Of a stretch of DNA of 64,000 nucleotides, positions 10,906 to 18,929 are shown piece after piece; positions within the stretch are counted from its first letter, which is position 1, and each line of letters starts with the position of its first letter. The stretch is from an uncultured Flavobacterium sp. (GTDB taxonomy: Bacteria; Bacteroidota; Bacteroidia; Flavobacteriales; Flavobacteriaceae), in contig CALJVL010000039.1 in assembly GCA_937773775.1 (NCBI GenBank), forward strand, positions 34,159 through 98,158, read 5' to 3'. The notes under the pieces were generated by a model. The model was not told where the DNA came from. It saw nothing but the letters and a program-made list of their open reading frames with translations, and did not search any database. A program made the translations under genes and the position numbers.

Positions 10906-11799
10906 CTACTTTTTTGTCAATTCTAGAAATTGTTCTTCCAAACTGTGTTTGCGTTGTACTAAATGACTTAGGTTAAGATTGTTTTCAAAAAGGAATTTAT
11001 TCAAACTCGCCGCTTCTAATGGACTTTTTAAATAGACAAAAACTTTCTGTTCTTGCTGCTTGACAGTGTCAACGGCAGGATGTGTTTTTAAAAGCTGTAT
11101 TAATTTTTCGGTATCATCTGCTTGTAGTTCATAGAAGCCTTGATTTGCTGACATGCCGTCAACTGTGCCAGAATATAAAACGGTACCTTTTCTTAAAACT
11201 AATACATGTGAACATACTTTCTCGACCTCGTCAAGGAGGTGCGAAGCTAGTAAAATAGTTGTTCCTTGAGCAGCGATTTGTTTAATTATGTCTCTGATTT
11301 GATGTATTCCCTGAGGGTCTAGACCATTCGTGGGTTCGTCCAGAATTAATATTTCAGGATCATTCAATAGGGCAGAGGCGATGGCGAGACGTTGCTTCAT
11401 TCCCAAAGAAAAAGTGCTAAACTTGCTGTTTTTTCTTTCCTCTAGACCAACTAACTCAAGTTTTTCCTGAATTTTAGTATAACTAATATTCTTTATTTTA
11501 CAGACCAGCTTTAGGTTTTGCTCTGCGGTCATATAAGGATAAAAATTGGGCCTTTCGATAATGGCTCCTACTTTTTGCAAAGCTTCGTGGGTTTGCATCT
11601 TACCCTCGAACCAACTGTATTCTCCCGAAGTTTTATTAACTACATTTAATACAATTCCTAATGTTGTGGACTTGCCGCTTCCATTAGGACCGAGAATGCC
11701 GTAAACATTACCTTTCTTTATTTCGAAAGAAACATTCCGTAAGGCTTGTAAACTGCCATAACGCTTGTTTAGGTTTTTAACTGAAAGTATAGTTCCCAA
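10906..11799 (-). CDS. ABC transporter ATP-binding protein (ABC-2 exporter)
   Basis: 297 residues. Walker A GPNGSGKST (about 38-46), signature SLGMKQR (about 131-137), Walker B ILILDEP and the switch His in LLASHLLDEV are all present, followed by a C-terminal regulatory extension typical of NatA/CcmA-like exporter ATPases. The start is a TTG (11797-11799): it gives MGTILSVKNLNKRYG, the normal family N-terminus, and no in-frame ATG exists immediately upstream. It pairs with the permease at 10010-10846. Divergent from the gene at 12049 across a 249-bp intergenic region. Confidence 0.93.
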   Translation of the reverse strand: MGTILSVKNLNKRYGSLQALRNVSFEIKKGNVYGILGPNGSGKSTTLGIVLNVVNKTSGEYSWFEGKMQTHEALQKVGAIIERPNFYPYMTAEQNLKLVCKIKNISYTKIQEKLELVGLEERKNSKFSTFSLGMKQRLAIASALLNDPEILILDEPTNGLDPQGIHQIRDIIKQIAAQGTTILLASHLLDEVEKVCSHVLVLRKGTVLYSGTVDGMSANQGFYELQADDTEKLIQLLKTHPAVDTVKQQEQKVFVYLKSPLEAASLNKFLFENNLNLSHLVQRKHSLEEQFLELTKK

Positions 11800-11998
11800 A
11801 ATGTTTATTTTTTTATGTTTTTTATAGAGCGAACAAGGTATGAATTTGTTACTGGTAATTGGGGATTAGTTTAATATTTCAATTAATGCTTAAAGCGGTA
11901 ATTCTCGGAATCATAGTTTCTGAGTTTGTTCCTTTAATGAAAAAAAAATTAAGTTGTTTGCTTTTAAGACTAATTAGATAGGAGAAGTTGCCGTTTAA

Positions 11999-12029
11999 TT
12001 GCCATTACGTATAAATTGATGTAAATTTG
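11999..12029 (+). promoter_or_regulatory. Probable promoter of the 12049 gene
   Basis: TTG at 11999-12001 and TAAATTTG at 12022-12029 with a 20-bp spacer fit the Bacteroidota -33/-7 promoter; the -7 box starts 27 bp before the ATG. Confidence 0.65.
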
Positions 12030-12048
12030 TAGTAAACATAAAACACCA

Positions 12049-13113
12049 ATGAGCGAAGGCGAAGTTCTTTTTAAAAAACCAAGTTATCCGATTAATAATT
12101 CGCTTTCTGACTATTTAAAGCGATTTGACCGGATTTCTAAAGTGCCCATTTATTATGATGATCTGCTGCGTTTTTCGGGTTTTATAAATGTATACGATAA
12201 GCAAGAAGTTGATACATTATGGATACGTGTATATTACAATGAATTTGAAAGGCAGGAAATAGATTTGACATTAAAGAAAATCTACTCTCTTTTGCACTCA
12301 GACGGAAATTTAGATATTATTAAATTTTTGAATGTAGATTCAATCGATTATTGCACTTTTGGAAATTCGAAGCCTTTTCGAATAAAAGTAAGAAACATCT
12401 TAAATGATAATTACACTCATTTTTATGTAAAGAAAGCAGATGCTTCCAGAGTTTATGGACTTGAATTAGAACATATCCTGTCTCCAGATAAAATAAATTT
12501 CTTAGTGTATGAAAACACTTTAGTAGAGGAACATATAATGGGTATTCCTGGAGACGTTTTTATAAAAACACTCCTCAATGATTGTAGCGAAACTGAAAAA
12601 TCACAAATAGCGAAAGAATTTGTGAAGTTTAATGAGCGCTGTATGATTCGACTTCTGGGAGATATGAGATCTTATAATTATGTGATTGTTCCTATTCACG
12701 ATTTTGATCAGGTGGTATATAGGATTCGTCCGATTGATTTTGATCAGCAATGTTATGAAGGAAACTTCAAGATATACCGCCCGCAGTTTTTTAAGGAAAA
12801 TTATCCTATGGTCAAATTAGTTAAAGATAAATTGCAGGAAAGCTCCATAGAGCAATATAAAAACGAAGAACGTGCAGTATTGGCAAAAAGAATTCTATCT
12901 GCTGAAACTCGTATTAAAAGACTCTTGAAGATTATGGGGCTGGACCTTATTGCGCCAGATGAGCATGTAGAACAATTAAAATCGGAGTTGTATAAGTACA
13001 CAAATGATTTGAACTTTAAAAATGCTAAACGAATGGGAAATGTCTTGACAACCGCTTTCAGATTCGTTACTAGGAACTTTAAAAATGCTAATTTATTCAA
13101 ACCGGGATTCTAA
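12049..13113 (+). CDS. Uncharacterised protein, possible degenerate kinase-fold
   Basis: 354 residues, no signal peptide or membrane segment; not a family I can name. Several short segments recall the aminoglycoside phosphotransferase / protein kinase fold: HFYVKKADASRVYGLELEH (about residues 123-141) could be the beta-3 lysine region, LLGDMRSYNYVI (about 203-214) looks like a catalytic loop with Asp and Asn spaced as in HxDxxxxN but with the His replaced, and RPIDFDQ (about 229-235) resembles a metal-binding DFD. The C-terminus is basic and helical. It has its own promoter and is followed 16 bp later by a lipoprotein gene. The kinase-fold idea is inference from these motifs only; the open frame itself is convincing. 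Confidence 0.8.
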   Translation: MSEGEVLFKKPSYPINNSLSDYLKRFDRISKVPIYYDDLLRFSGFINVYDKQEVDTLWIRVYYNEFERQEIDLTLKKIYSLLHSDGNLDIIKFLNVDSIDYCTFGNSKPFRIKVRNILNDNYTHFYVKKADASRVYGLELEHILSPDKINFLVYENTLVEEHIMGIPGDVFIKTLLNDCSETEKSQIAKEFVKFNERCMIRLLGDMRSYNYVIVPIHDFDQVVYRIRPIDFDQQCYEGNFKIYRPQFFKENYPMVKLVKDKLQESSIEQYKNEERAVLAKRILSAETRIKRLLKIMGLDLIAPDEHVEQLKSELYKYTNDLNFKNAKRMGNVLTTAFRFVTRNFKNANLFKPGF

Positions 13114-13129
13114 TTTAGCTAAACTAATT

Positions 13130-14011
13130 ATGAAAAACTGTATCTTATTGTTGGCTTCAATTGCTTTGTTATCCTGTCAGCTATCCTCTGAATTATTGAC
13201 CACAATTTATTCCTTACCTAAAAATTTGAAAGAAGTTTCTGGAATGACTTACTCCAGTGACGATAGTATATTATGGACATTGGAAGACAGCGGAAATGCG
13301 AATGTGCTTTATGGTTTAAACTCTAATGGCATGATTGCAAAAACTGTTACTGTCGAAAACGTAAAAAATATCGATTGGGAAGATATTACAAAAGACAAAG
13401 AAGGAAATGTATATATTGGGGATTTTGGCAATAATGAAAATGAGCGTCAGGATTTGTGCATTTACAAAATGAACAAAAAATCTCTAGATTATGAAAATGC
13501 TGTTCCAGACTACAAGATCTCATTTTTCTATCCAGAACAAAAAAAATTTCCTCCCAAAAAGAAAGAGTTATTCTATGATGTAGAAAGTTTTTTTGAGTTT
13601 AAAAATAACTTTTATCTTTTCACTAAAAACCGAAGCAAGGGCTTTGATGGAACAGTTTTTATTTATAAAGTTCCCAATAGGGCCGGAATGCATAAGGCAG
13701 AATTAATTACGGATTTTAAGACTTGCGATGATTATGACAATTGTGCTATTACAAGTGCTGCAATAAGTCCTGACCAAACCAAAGTAGTCCTTTTAAGTCA
13801 CAGCAAGATTTGGCTTTTTGAAAATTTCTCATCAGATGATTTCCTCTCGGGAATTAGAACCGAAACCGAATTACAGCATTATTCCCAAAAAGAGGCGATC
13901 TGTTTCAAGAATAACGCTACTTTACTTATTGCCGATGAAAGGGTCAAGAAAACAGGGGGTGAGCTTTATGAAATTAGTATAAATAAGCTTAAATCAAAAT
14001 CCAAACCCTAG
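13130..14011 (+). CDS. Putative beta-propeller-like lipoprotein
   Basis: 293 residues from the ATG at 13130, chosen because it gives a clean lipoprotein signal (MKNCILLLASIALLSCQ, lipobox Cys at residue 16); the frame is open 45 bp further upstream but this would bury the signal. The mature part has repeated WTLEDSGN, YIGDFGNN and LLIADERV-type strands, as in SdiA-regulated or phytase-like esterase beta-propellers (EVSGM near the start is typical). Probably anchored in the outer membrane or periplasm. It sits just after the 12049 gene and its 3' end overlaps the stop of the convergent metallophosphoesterase gene by 18 bp. Substrate unknown. Confidence 0.82.
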   Translation: MKNCILLLASIALLSCQLSSELLTTIYSLPKNLKEVSGMTYSSDDSILWTLEDSGNANVLYGLNSNGMIAKTVTVENVKNIDWEDITKDKEGNVYIGDFGNNENERQDLCIYKMNKKSLDYENAVPDYKISFFYPEQKKFPPKKKELFYDVESFFEFKNNFYLFTKNRSKGFDGTVFIYKVPNRAGMHKAELITDFKTCDDYDNCAITSAAISPDQTKVVLLSHSKIWLFENFSSDDFLSGIRTETELQHYSQKEAICFKNNATLLIADERVKKTGGELYEISINKLKSKSKP

Positions 14012-17000
14012 GCCAAATGCGATTCGTGCATTGTCATCTACACTCTTAAAGCAAGTGATTCTGGCAGTGATTACATTTAGACCGTTAAGCCATATTCCGC
14101 CGCCAAAGGATTGATGCCATTTGCCTGATTTCTCTCCATCCAACCAAACTCGCCCGTAGTCAAAGCCTCCCAGAATACCGTAAGTCATTGGAATTATGCT
14201 TTCCCGTATTTCTCCTATATTCCATCTTAAATCACTGCTTTGAAAAAAGGATTGTTTGCCTAAAAAGCGTTCGTTTCTAAAACCTCTTAAATCATAGTCC
14301 CCGCCTAATGTAGCGCCTTGATAGAATTCAAAGTTATTGTTTAAGACTGCTTTTCCTTTTATTAGCGTCGCCAAAACAAGTTTTCCGGCGGTATCGATTT
14401 TATGGTTGAAGTTAAGTTTTGATTCTATCGTAGGGAAATTACGTTTCATGTCACCTAGATTCATTTTCCAATTTCCTGCTATCGAGAATCCCATTCCAAT
14501 AGTAGGTAATGAAGGATAGTCATAATTGTCATAACTGTACTTTAAGCCGGCACCCACAAATTGTTGCCTTTCGAAAACTGCTGGATTTACGGTATTGGAT
14601 GTCGTGATGAAACGATCTTTTGTTCTTTCGATTTCAATGTTTTCAAAAACGGATTGAACAGATAATGTACTTCCGTTTAGGCCTGTTTTCTTTATTTGTG
14701 GAGCAGCCTTGACGATTCGGAGACGAACACGGTTATAATTCATTCCGTCCATGTCGTCATCACTAAAGGTTTCATTTCCATATCCAAAATAATTAATCAC
14801 AAAACTGGGGCTGGTAAATTGTGTTTCTAAATCAAAATCCCAAGCGCCGATAAGTTTTGGGACAGATAAATTATAAAGCAATTCAAAACCGTCTGTGGCA
14901 AAATAGTAGTTCGCGTTGATGCTATGTTTTCTAGTATACGGATTTTGTTTAAAATGATTAATGGTGTAATTCGCATTGACACCCATTTTTATGCCATCAT
15001 CTGGATTAAAGCCTATTGTTGGAAAGCCTGAAAAAGCATTGTATTTCGGTTTTCTGTAATCATAAAGATTAGTTTCATAATTATCGCTCAATTGTTTTCG
15101 AGTTTTCGAATCTATATTGAACGTGTTTTTCTTTGATTCAAAATCCACGATTTCAATTTTTTTCCCGTTCTTAACCGTATAAATATCATTGTTTTGGCCG
15201 CCAATCAGTTTAATATTTATTTTTGAATCATCACTCCCTGTCACTTCAAATTCGTCATCGTCATCTAGACCATAAATCCATATGTTTTTAGTGTTCGAAT
15301 CATTATAACTAATGGTATGGATTAACTCTTCGCCGTCTTTTTTAAGTCTATAAACGGTGATTTCAAGGTTGTTCTTTGAGCTGTGATTGATAACAAATTT
15401 ATCTTTTTTGTTGGTGCCGACAATCAAAACGGTCTTTTGTAAAACGCTGCTATATTCAGTAGCATAATCAACTAGTTTTGCTCTTCTAGCTTTCAGGTTT
15501 TCTTTGATTTTTATAATAGTTTCGTCCTGGACTTCTTTCGGTAAATTATTGAAAGCATTGTCAATAGCTTCATCCGAGAGATTTTCCTGAATGTATCGCG
15601 CTTCCTTAATCCATTCTTTTTCCTTGGCGGTTTTTAAAAAAGCCAAGTCCAAAGAATATGCTTCTCTATTAAACCACTTGATATTTCGTATGTCTTTTTT
15701 GAAGCTTTGCATATGCCGTAAACTAGGAAGATACATTAAAACAGAGAGTAAAGCGCCATCGTATTTTGAAAATGCTTGGTCTCGATCTCTGGGAATTGGC
15801 TTGTAAATCACGTTGCCGTCCTCTTTATACTCACCCCAGCGCCATTGATCATAATGTCTGTCCCAATCGCCAATTAGCATATCAAATAGGCGTGCTTTTA
15901 TGTATTCATTTTCATCAATACTATATTCTTCATCTTTAATGAGGTCTTCAAGCACTTTTTCGGTGCCTTTTATGTCGCTTGAACTTCCAAAACTTTTCAA
16001 TTTTATTTGACTGTCCGATGGTCTTTCCTCAACTAAGTATAATTCATCTCCAAAATTGGTATTGAAATCTTCTAAGCTATTCTGTTTGGGGATGTAATAT
16101 AGTTTAGGATTGGTATGGGAAACGCCAATTTCATGTGATAAAGCAGCAACGGCCAGCGACGTATAAGGATGGGCTGTAGTGTAAAAATCATATAAAAAGT
16201 CTTCGGCAAAAGTGTTTTCAAACTCATTTTCTACATATTGGTCTTTAAAAGCTACACTTTGTAAAAATCGGGATACGCTTTTTTTTAGCGCACGCATAAC
16301 ATACTCCTTACCGCGTTTATCGACAAGGCGCAATGATTTTGTTTGATGGCCTCCTCCAGCCTTATCGGGTTTTAATCCTCCAAACAGGGTGTCTAGCGTT
16401 GCGGTTTTGGCTTCTATTTGGGTGCCATAATAAGGTCGGTAATGTTTTCCAAAAAACAAATCATATGCCCTACTTTTATTAAGTAGAGCAGGAGCATAAA
16501 CTGAGGATGTCGTTTTCAAAGGAAATGTATTCGGATACTGCAAGTGCACTTCTTTTTTTGGAAATAAGATGGTTTTCTCGTAAATGGTTTTGTTTTCCTG
16601 ACCAAAAAAGGAAACAATCGTCTTTCCGTTACTGTACACCTTCAAAGAAGCATAACCATTTCTGCCATAAGAAAAATCATTTGGGTAAATAGCTCGTGCC
16701 GCTTCAGACTTGGAACCTGCTCCGCTGATTATTTGTTTTATGTTGTCATGCGCAATGTATTGTAAATTGTGGTCATGTCCTGAAACCACAACAACATTGT
16801 CATGTCCTTTTAAAAGCGTTTTCATTCTTTTGGCGAAAGTGCCATATTGTTTGTTTTGAATGTCTTGAGGACTTATTCCAGATGTTTTACGGATAAAGTT
16901 GATCAAAGAACCTATTATTGGAAGAGGGATTTTCTGCTCCAGCGGAAAAAGCTGCTTCTTTAATGAAAATTGACCACCGTGGCTGCCGTTACTCATTAAT

Positions 17001-17713
17001 GGGTGGTGCAATGCGAGTATTACGGTTTTATCAGTGTTATTATTTAATATACTTTCCAGTTCTTCAAAAAATGCTGTTCGAGATTTAATGTCGCAATCAT
17101 CGTTCATTATTGGAGTTTTGTTCCAGTCTTCCAAGAACCATTGACTATCAACGGTAATAAGAGTTGTAAAATCATTAATTTTCACGTCATCAATAGCACA
17201 AGCATTTCTTGGTGAAAACGATTTTTTGTCATTCAAATAATCAGTTACAAATTCTTCCTGTCGTTCCAAACCATTTATCCCACTATACCAATCGTGATTT
17301 CCGGGGATAAAAACGGTTTTTCCTTTAAATTCTTCCGAAACTGCCAACTGAATTGATAGTTTGGTTTTAGCCAAATCATAATTGGACTTGTCCTCTTTGT
17401 TGGGCATTCCTTTGGGATAGATATTATCACCCAAAAAAATAAGTGTTGCATTTTTGTCAGATTTCAGTAATTCTTCATGAAGTTGATTTAGCGTTTTTTT
17501 TGATTTATCTTCGTTGCTATTGCCGGCGTCACCGATTAAAAAAAAAGTATGTGCAAGTTTTGATGTGTCAATAACATTTATAGCAATTTTATTCGTAGCC
17601 TTATTCCCATATTGAGCATGATAAGTTGCGCAAGACTGCAATAGAAATATATATAATAGGAGGTAAGTAGCTGTTTTAATTTTAATAAAATGATTATCCG
17701 AAAACAATTTCAT
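13994..17713 (-). CDS. Lipoprotein metallophosphoesterase with kinase-like middle domain and C-terminal outer-membrane barrel
   Basis: 1239 residues. Lipobox LLQSC (Cys 28). A calcineurin-like phosphatase domain occupies about 55-370 with all metal motifs: GDAGN (61-65), GDNIYPKG (95-102), GNHDW (139-143), HH (236-237) and GHDHN (312-316). The middle, about 440-700, has GGGHQTKSLRLVDKRGKEY, then IGDWDRHYDQW (615-625) and PIPRDRDQAF (640-648), which resemble the catalytic and metal-binding loops of HipA/CotH/Fam20-type kinases. From about 860 to the end there are alternating amphipathic strands of a BamA/TamA-like barrel, ending in a terminal Phe. It is divergent from the HD-Pycsar gene with only 25 bp between start codons. 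Phosphatase activity is well supported; kinase activity is inference. Confidence 0.9.
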   Translation of the reverse strand: MKLFSDNHFIKIKTATYLLLYIFLLQSCATYHAQYGNKATNKIAINVIDTSKLAHTFFLIGDAGNSNEDKSKKTLNQLHEELLKSDKNATLIFLGDNIYPKGMPNKEDKSNYDLAKTKLSIQLAVSEEFKGKTVFIPGNHDWYSGINGLERQEEFVTDYLNDKKSFSPRNACAIDDVKINDFTTLITVDSQWFLEDWNKTPIMNDDCDIKSRTAFFEELESILNNNTDKTVILALHHPLMSNGSHGGQFSLKKQLFPLEQKIPLPIIGSLINFIRKTSGISPQDIQNKQYGTFAKRMKTLLKGHDNVVVVSGHDHNLQYIAHDNIKQIISGAGSKSEAARAIYPNDFSYGRNGYASLKVYSNGKTIVSFFGQENKTIYEKTILFPKKEVHLQYPNTFPLKTTSSVYAPALLNKSRAYDLFFGKHYRPYYGTQIEAKTATLDTLFGGLKPDKAGGGHQTKSLRLVDKRGKEYVMRALKKSVSRFLQSVAFKDQYVENEFENTFAEDFLYDFYTTAHPYTSLAVAALSHEIGVSHTNPKLYYIPKQNSLEDFNTNFGDELYLVEERPSDSQIKLKSFGSSSDIKGTEKVLEDLIKDEEYSIDENEYIKARLFDMLIGDWDRHYDQWRWGEYKEDGNVIYKPIPRDRDQAFSKYDGALLSVLMYLPSLRHMQSFKKDIRNIKWFNREAYSLDLAFLKTAKEKEWIKEARYIQENLSDEAIDNAFNNLPKEVQDETIIKIKENLKARRAKLVDYATEYSSVLQKTVLIVGTNKKDKFVINHSSKNNLEITVYRLKKDGEELIHTISYNDSNTKNIWIYGLDDDDEFEVTGSDDSKINIKLIGGQNNDIYTVKNGKKIEIVDFESKKNTFNIDSKTRKQLSDNYETNLYDYRKPKYNAFSGFPTIGFNPDDGIKMGVNANYTINHFKQNPYTRKHSINANYYFATDGFELLYNLSVPKLIGAWDFDLETQFTSPSFVINYFGYGNETFSDDDMDGMNYNRVRLRIVKAAPQIKKTGLNGSTLSVQSVFENIEIERTKDRFITTSNTVNPAVFERQQFVGAGLKYSYDNYDYPSLPTIGMGFSIAGNWKMNLGDMKRNFPTIESKLNFNHKIDTAGKLVLATLIKGKAVLNNNFEFYQGATLGGDYDLRGFRNERFLGKQSFFQSSDLRWNIGEIRESIIPMTYGILGGFDYGRVWLDGEKSGKWHQSFGGGIWLNGLNVITARITCFKSVDDNARIAFGLGFGF

Positions 17714-17738
17714 AATTTAGTAGTATTAAAAAATTTTT

Positions 17739-18929
17739 ATGGATCTTATAGAAGTAGCCCAGAGTTTTGTGTTTAAATTACTCAAAGATAAACTTTCTAT
17801 TTCATTTACTTATCATAATGTCAACCATACAGTGTCCGTGGTAAATGCTGTTGAAGACCTTTGTGAAAAGGAGAGTCTGAACCAGTTTGACAGGGAAATA
17901 GTGATAATTGCAGCTTGGTTTCATGATGCCGGATACATCAACGGTTGCGAGAATCATGAGCTTTCCAGCGTCAGTATTGTTGTAGATTTTCTAAAAGGAA
18001 AAGATATGCCTGTTGGATATATTGATAAAGTTTCTAGTTTAATAAAAGCCACAACATTCGATTATGTGCCAACAACAATTCTAGAAAAAATCATAAGAGA
18101 TGCTGACTATTCTCATTTTGCAAATCCTGATTATTTAAATGTCTGTGAGCTTTTGAGGACTGAATTGAAAAACACACAAAAAAAAGGCTACAGCGACCTA
18201 GAATGGGCTAATGAAAATTACAGAATGCTTGAGAATCAGCATAAATATTACACTGATTTCGCAATTGATAATTGGAATCCACTAAAAGAAAAAAATATAG
18301 AATTGGTCATAAATAAAATTAAAACTATGGAAGAACAAATAGACGATATGCCGAAAACAATAAAAGATAAAAAAAATAAAACAAAGAGTCCAAAGCCAGA
18401 CCGCGGCATTGATACCTTATTCAGGATTACTTTAAGAAATCATACTCAATTAAGCAGTATTGCTGACAGTAAGGCTAACATTCTACTTTCCGTAAATGCA
18501 ATTATAGTTTCTATCGCATTGTCCTCAATAATTCCAAAATTAGATAACGTAAATAATGCACACTTGTTAGTGCCAACGTTTATTATGTTGATGTTTTGCG
18601 TAGCTTCAATAATTTTTGCCATACTATCAACGCGCCCCAAAGTTACAAGCGGTGTTTTTACACGGCAAGACATTGAGGATAGGAAAGTAAATTTGTTGTT
18701 TTTTGGTAATTTCTATAAAATGCCCTTAGAGGAATATGAATGGGCTATAAATGAAATGATGAAAGATAATGAATACTTGTACAATTCACTGATTAAAGAT
18801 TTGTATTTTCTAGGGTTAGTACTTGAGAAAAAATACAGATTATTAAGAATCACATACAATATTTTTATGGTCGGAATCATTGTTTCTGTGGTAGCATTCG
18901 TGGTGGCTTTTTATTCAGTTAAATTTTAA
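17739..18929 (+). CDS. HD-domain phosphohydrolase fused to Pycsar-type transmembrane effector domain
   Basis: 396 residues. The N-terminal half is an HD domain: YHNxxH (His 26, His 30), the HD pair in WFHDAGY (about 62-63), a further His in ENHE (about 73) and Asp in RDADYSHF (about 121-123), so all metal ligands expected of a cyclic-nucleotide or nucleotide phosphohydrolase are present. After a Lys-rich linker (about 205-222) comes a domain resembling DUF5706/Pycsar effector: RNHTQLSSIADSKANILL, then membrane segments at about 250-268, 278-298 and 372-393. In characterised Pycsar systems such membrane domains respond to cCMP or cUMP made by an adjacent cyclase; no cyclase is seen here. It ends in a 4-bp overlap with the convergent GAF-domain gene. 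Confidence 0.88.
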   Translation: MDLIEVAQSFVFKLLKDKLSISFTYHNVNHTVSVVNAVEDLCEKESLNQFDREIVIIAAWFHDAGYINGCENHELSSVSIVVDFLKGKDMPVGYIDKVSSLIKATTFDYVPTTILEKIIRDADYSHFANPDYLNVCELLRTELKNTQKKGYSDLEWANENYRMLENQHKYYTDFAIDNWNPLKEKNIELVINKIKTMEEQIDDMPKTIKDKKNKTKSPKPDRGIDTLFRITLRNHTQLSSIADSKANILLSVNAIIVSIALSSIIPKLDNVNNAHLLVPTFIMLMFCVASIIFAILSTRPKVTSGVFTRQDIEDRKVNLLFFGNFYKMPLEEYEWAINEMMKDNEYLYNSLIKDLYFLGLVLEKKYRLLRITYNIFMVGIIVSVVAFVVAFYSVKF

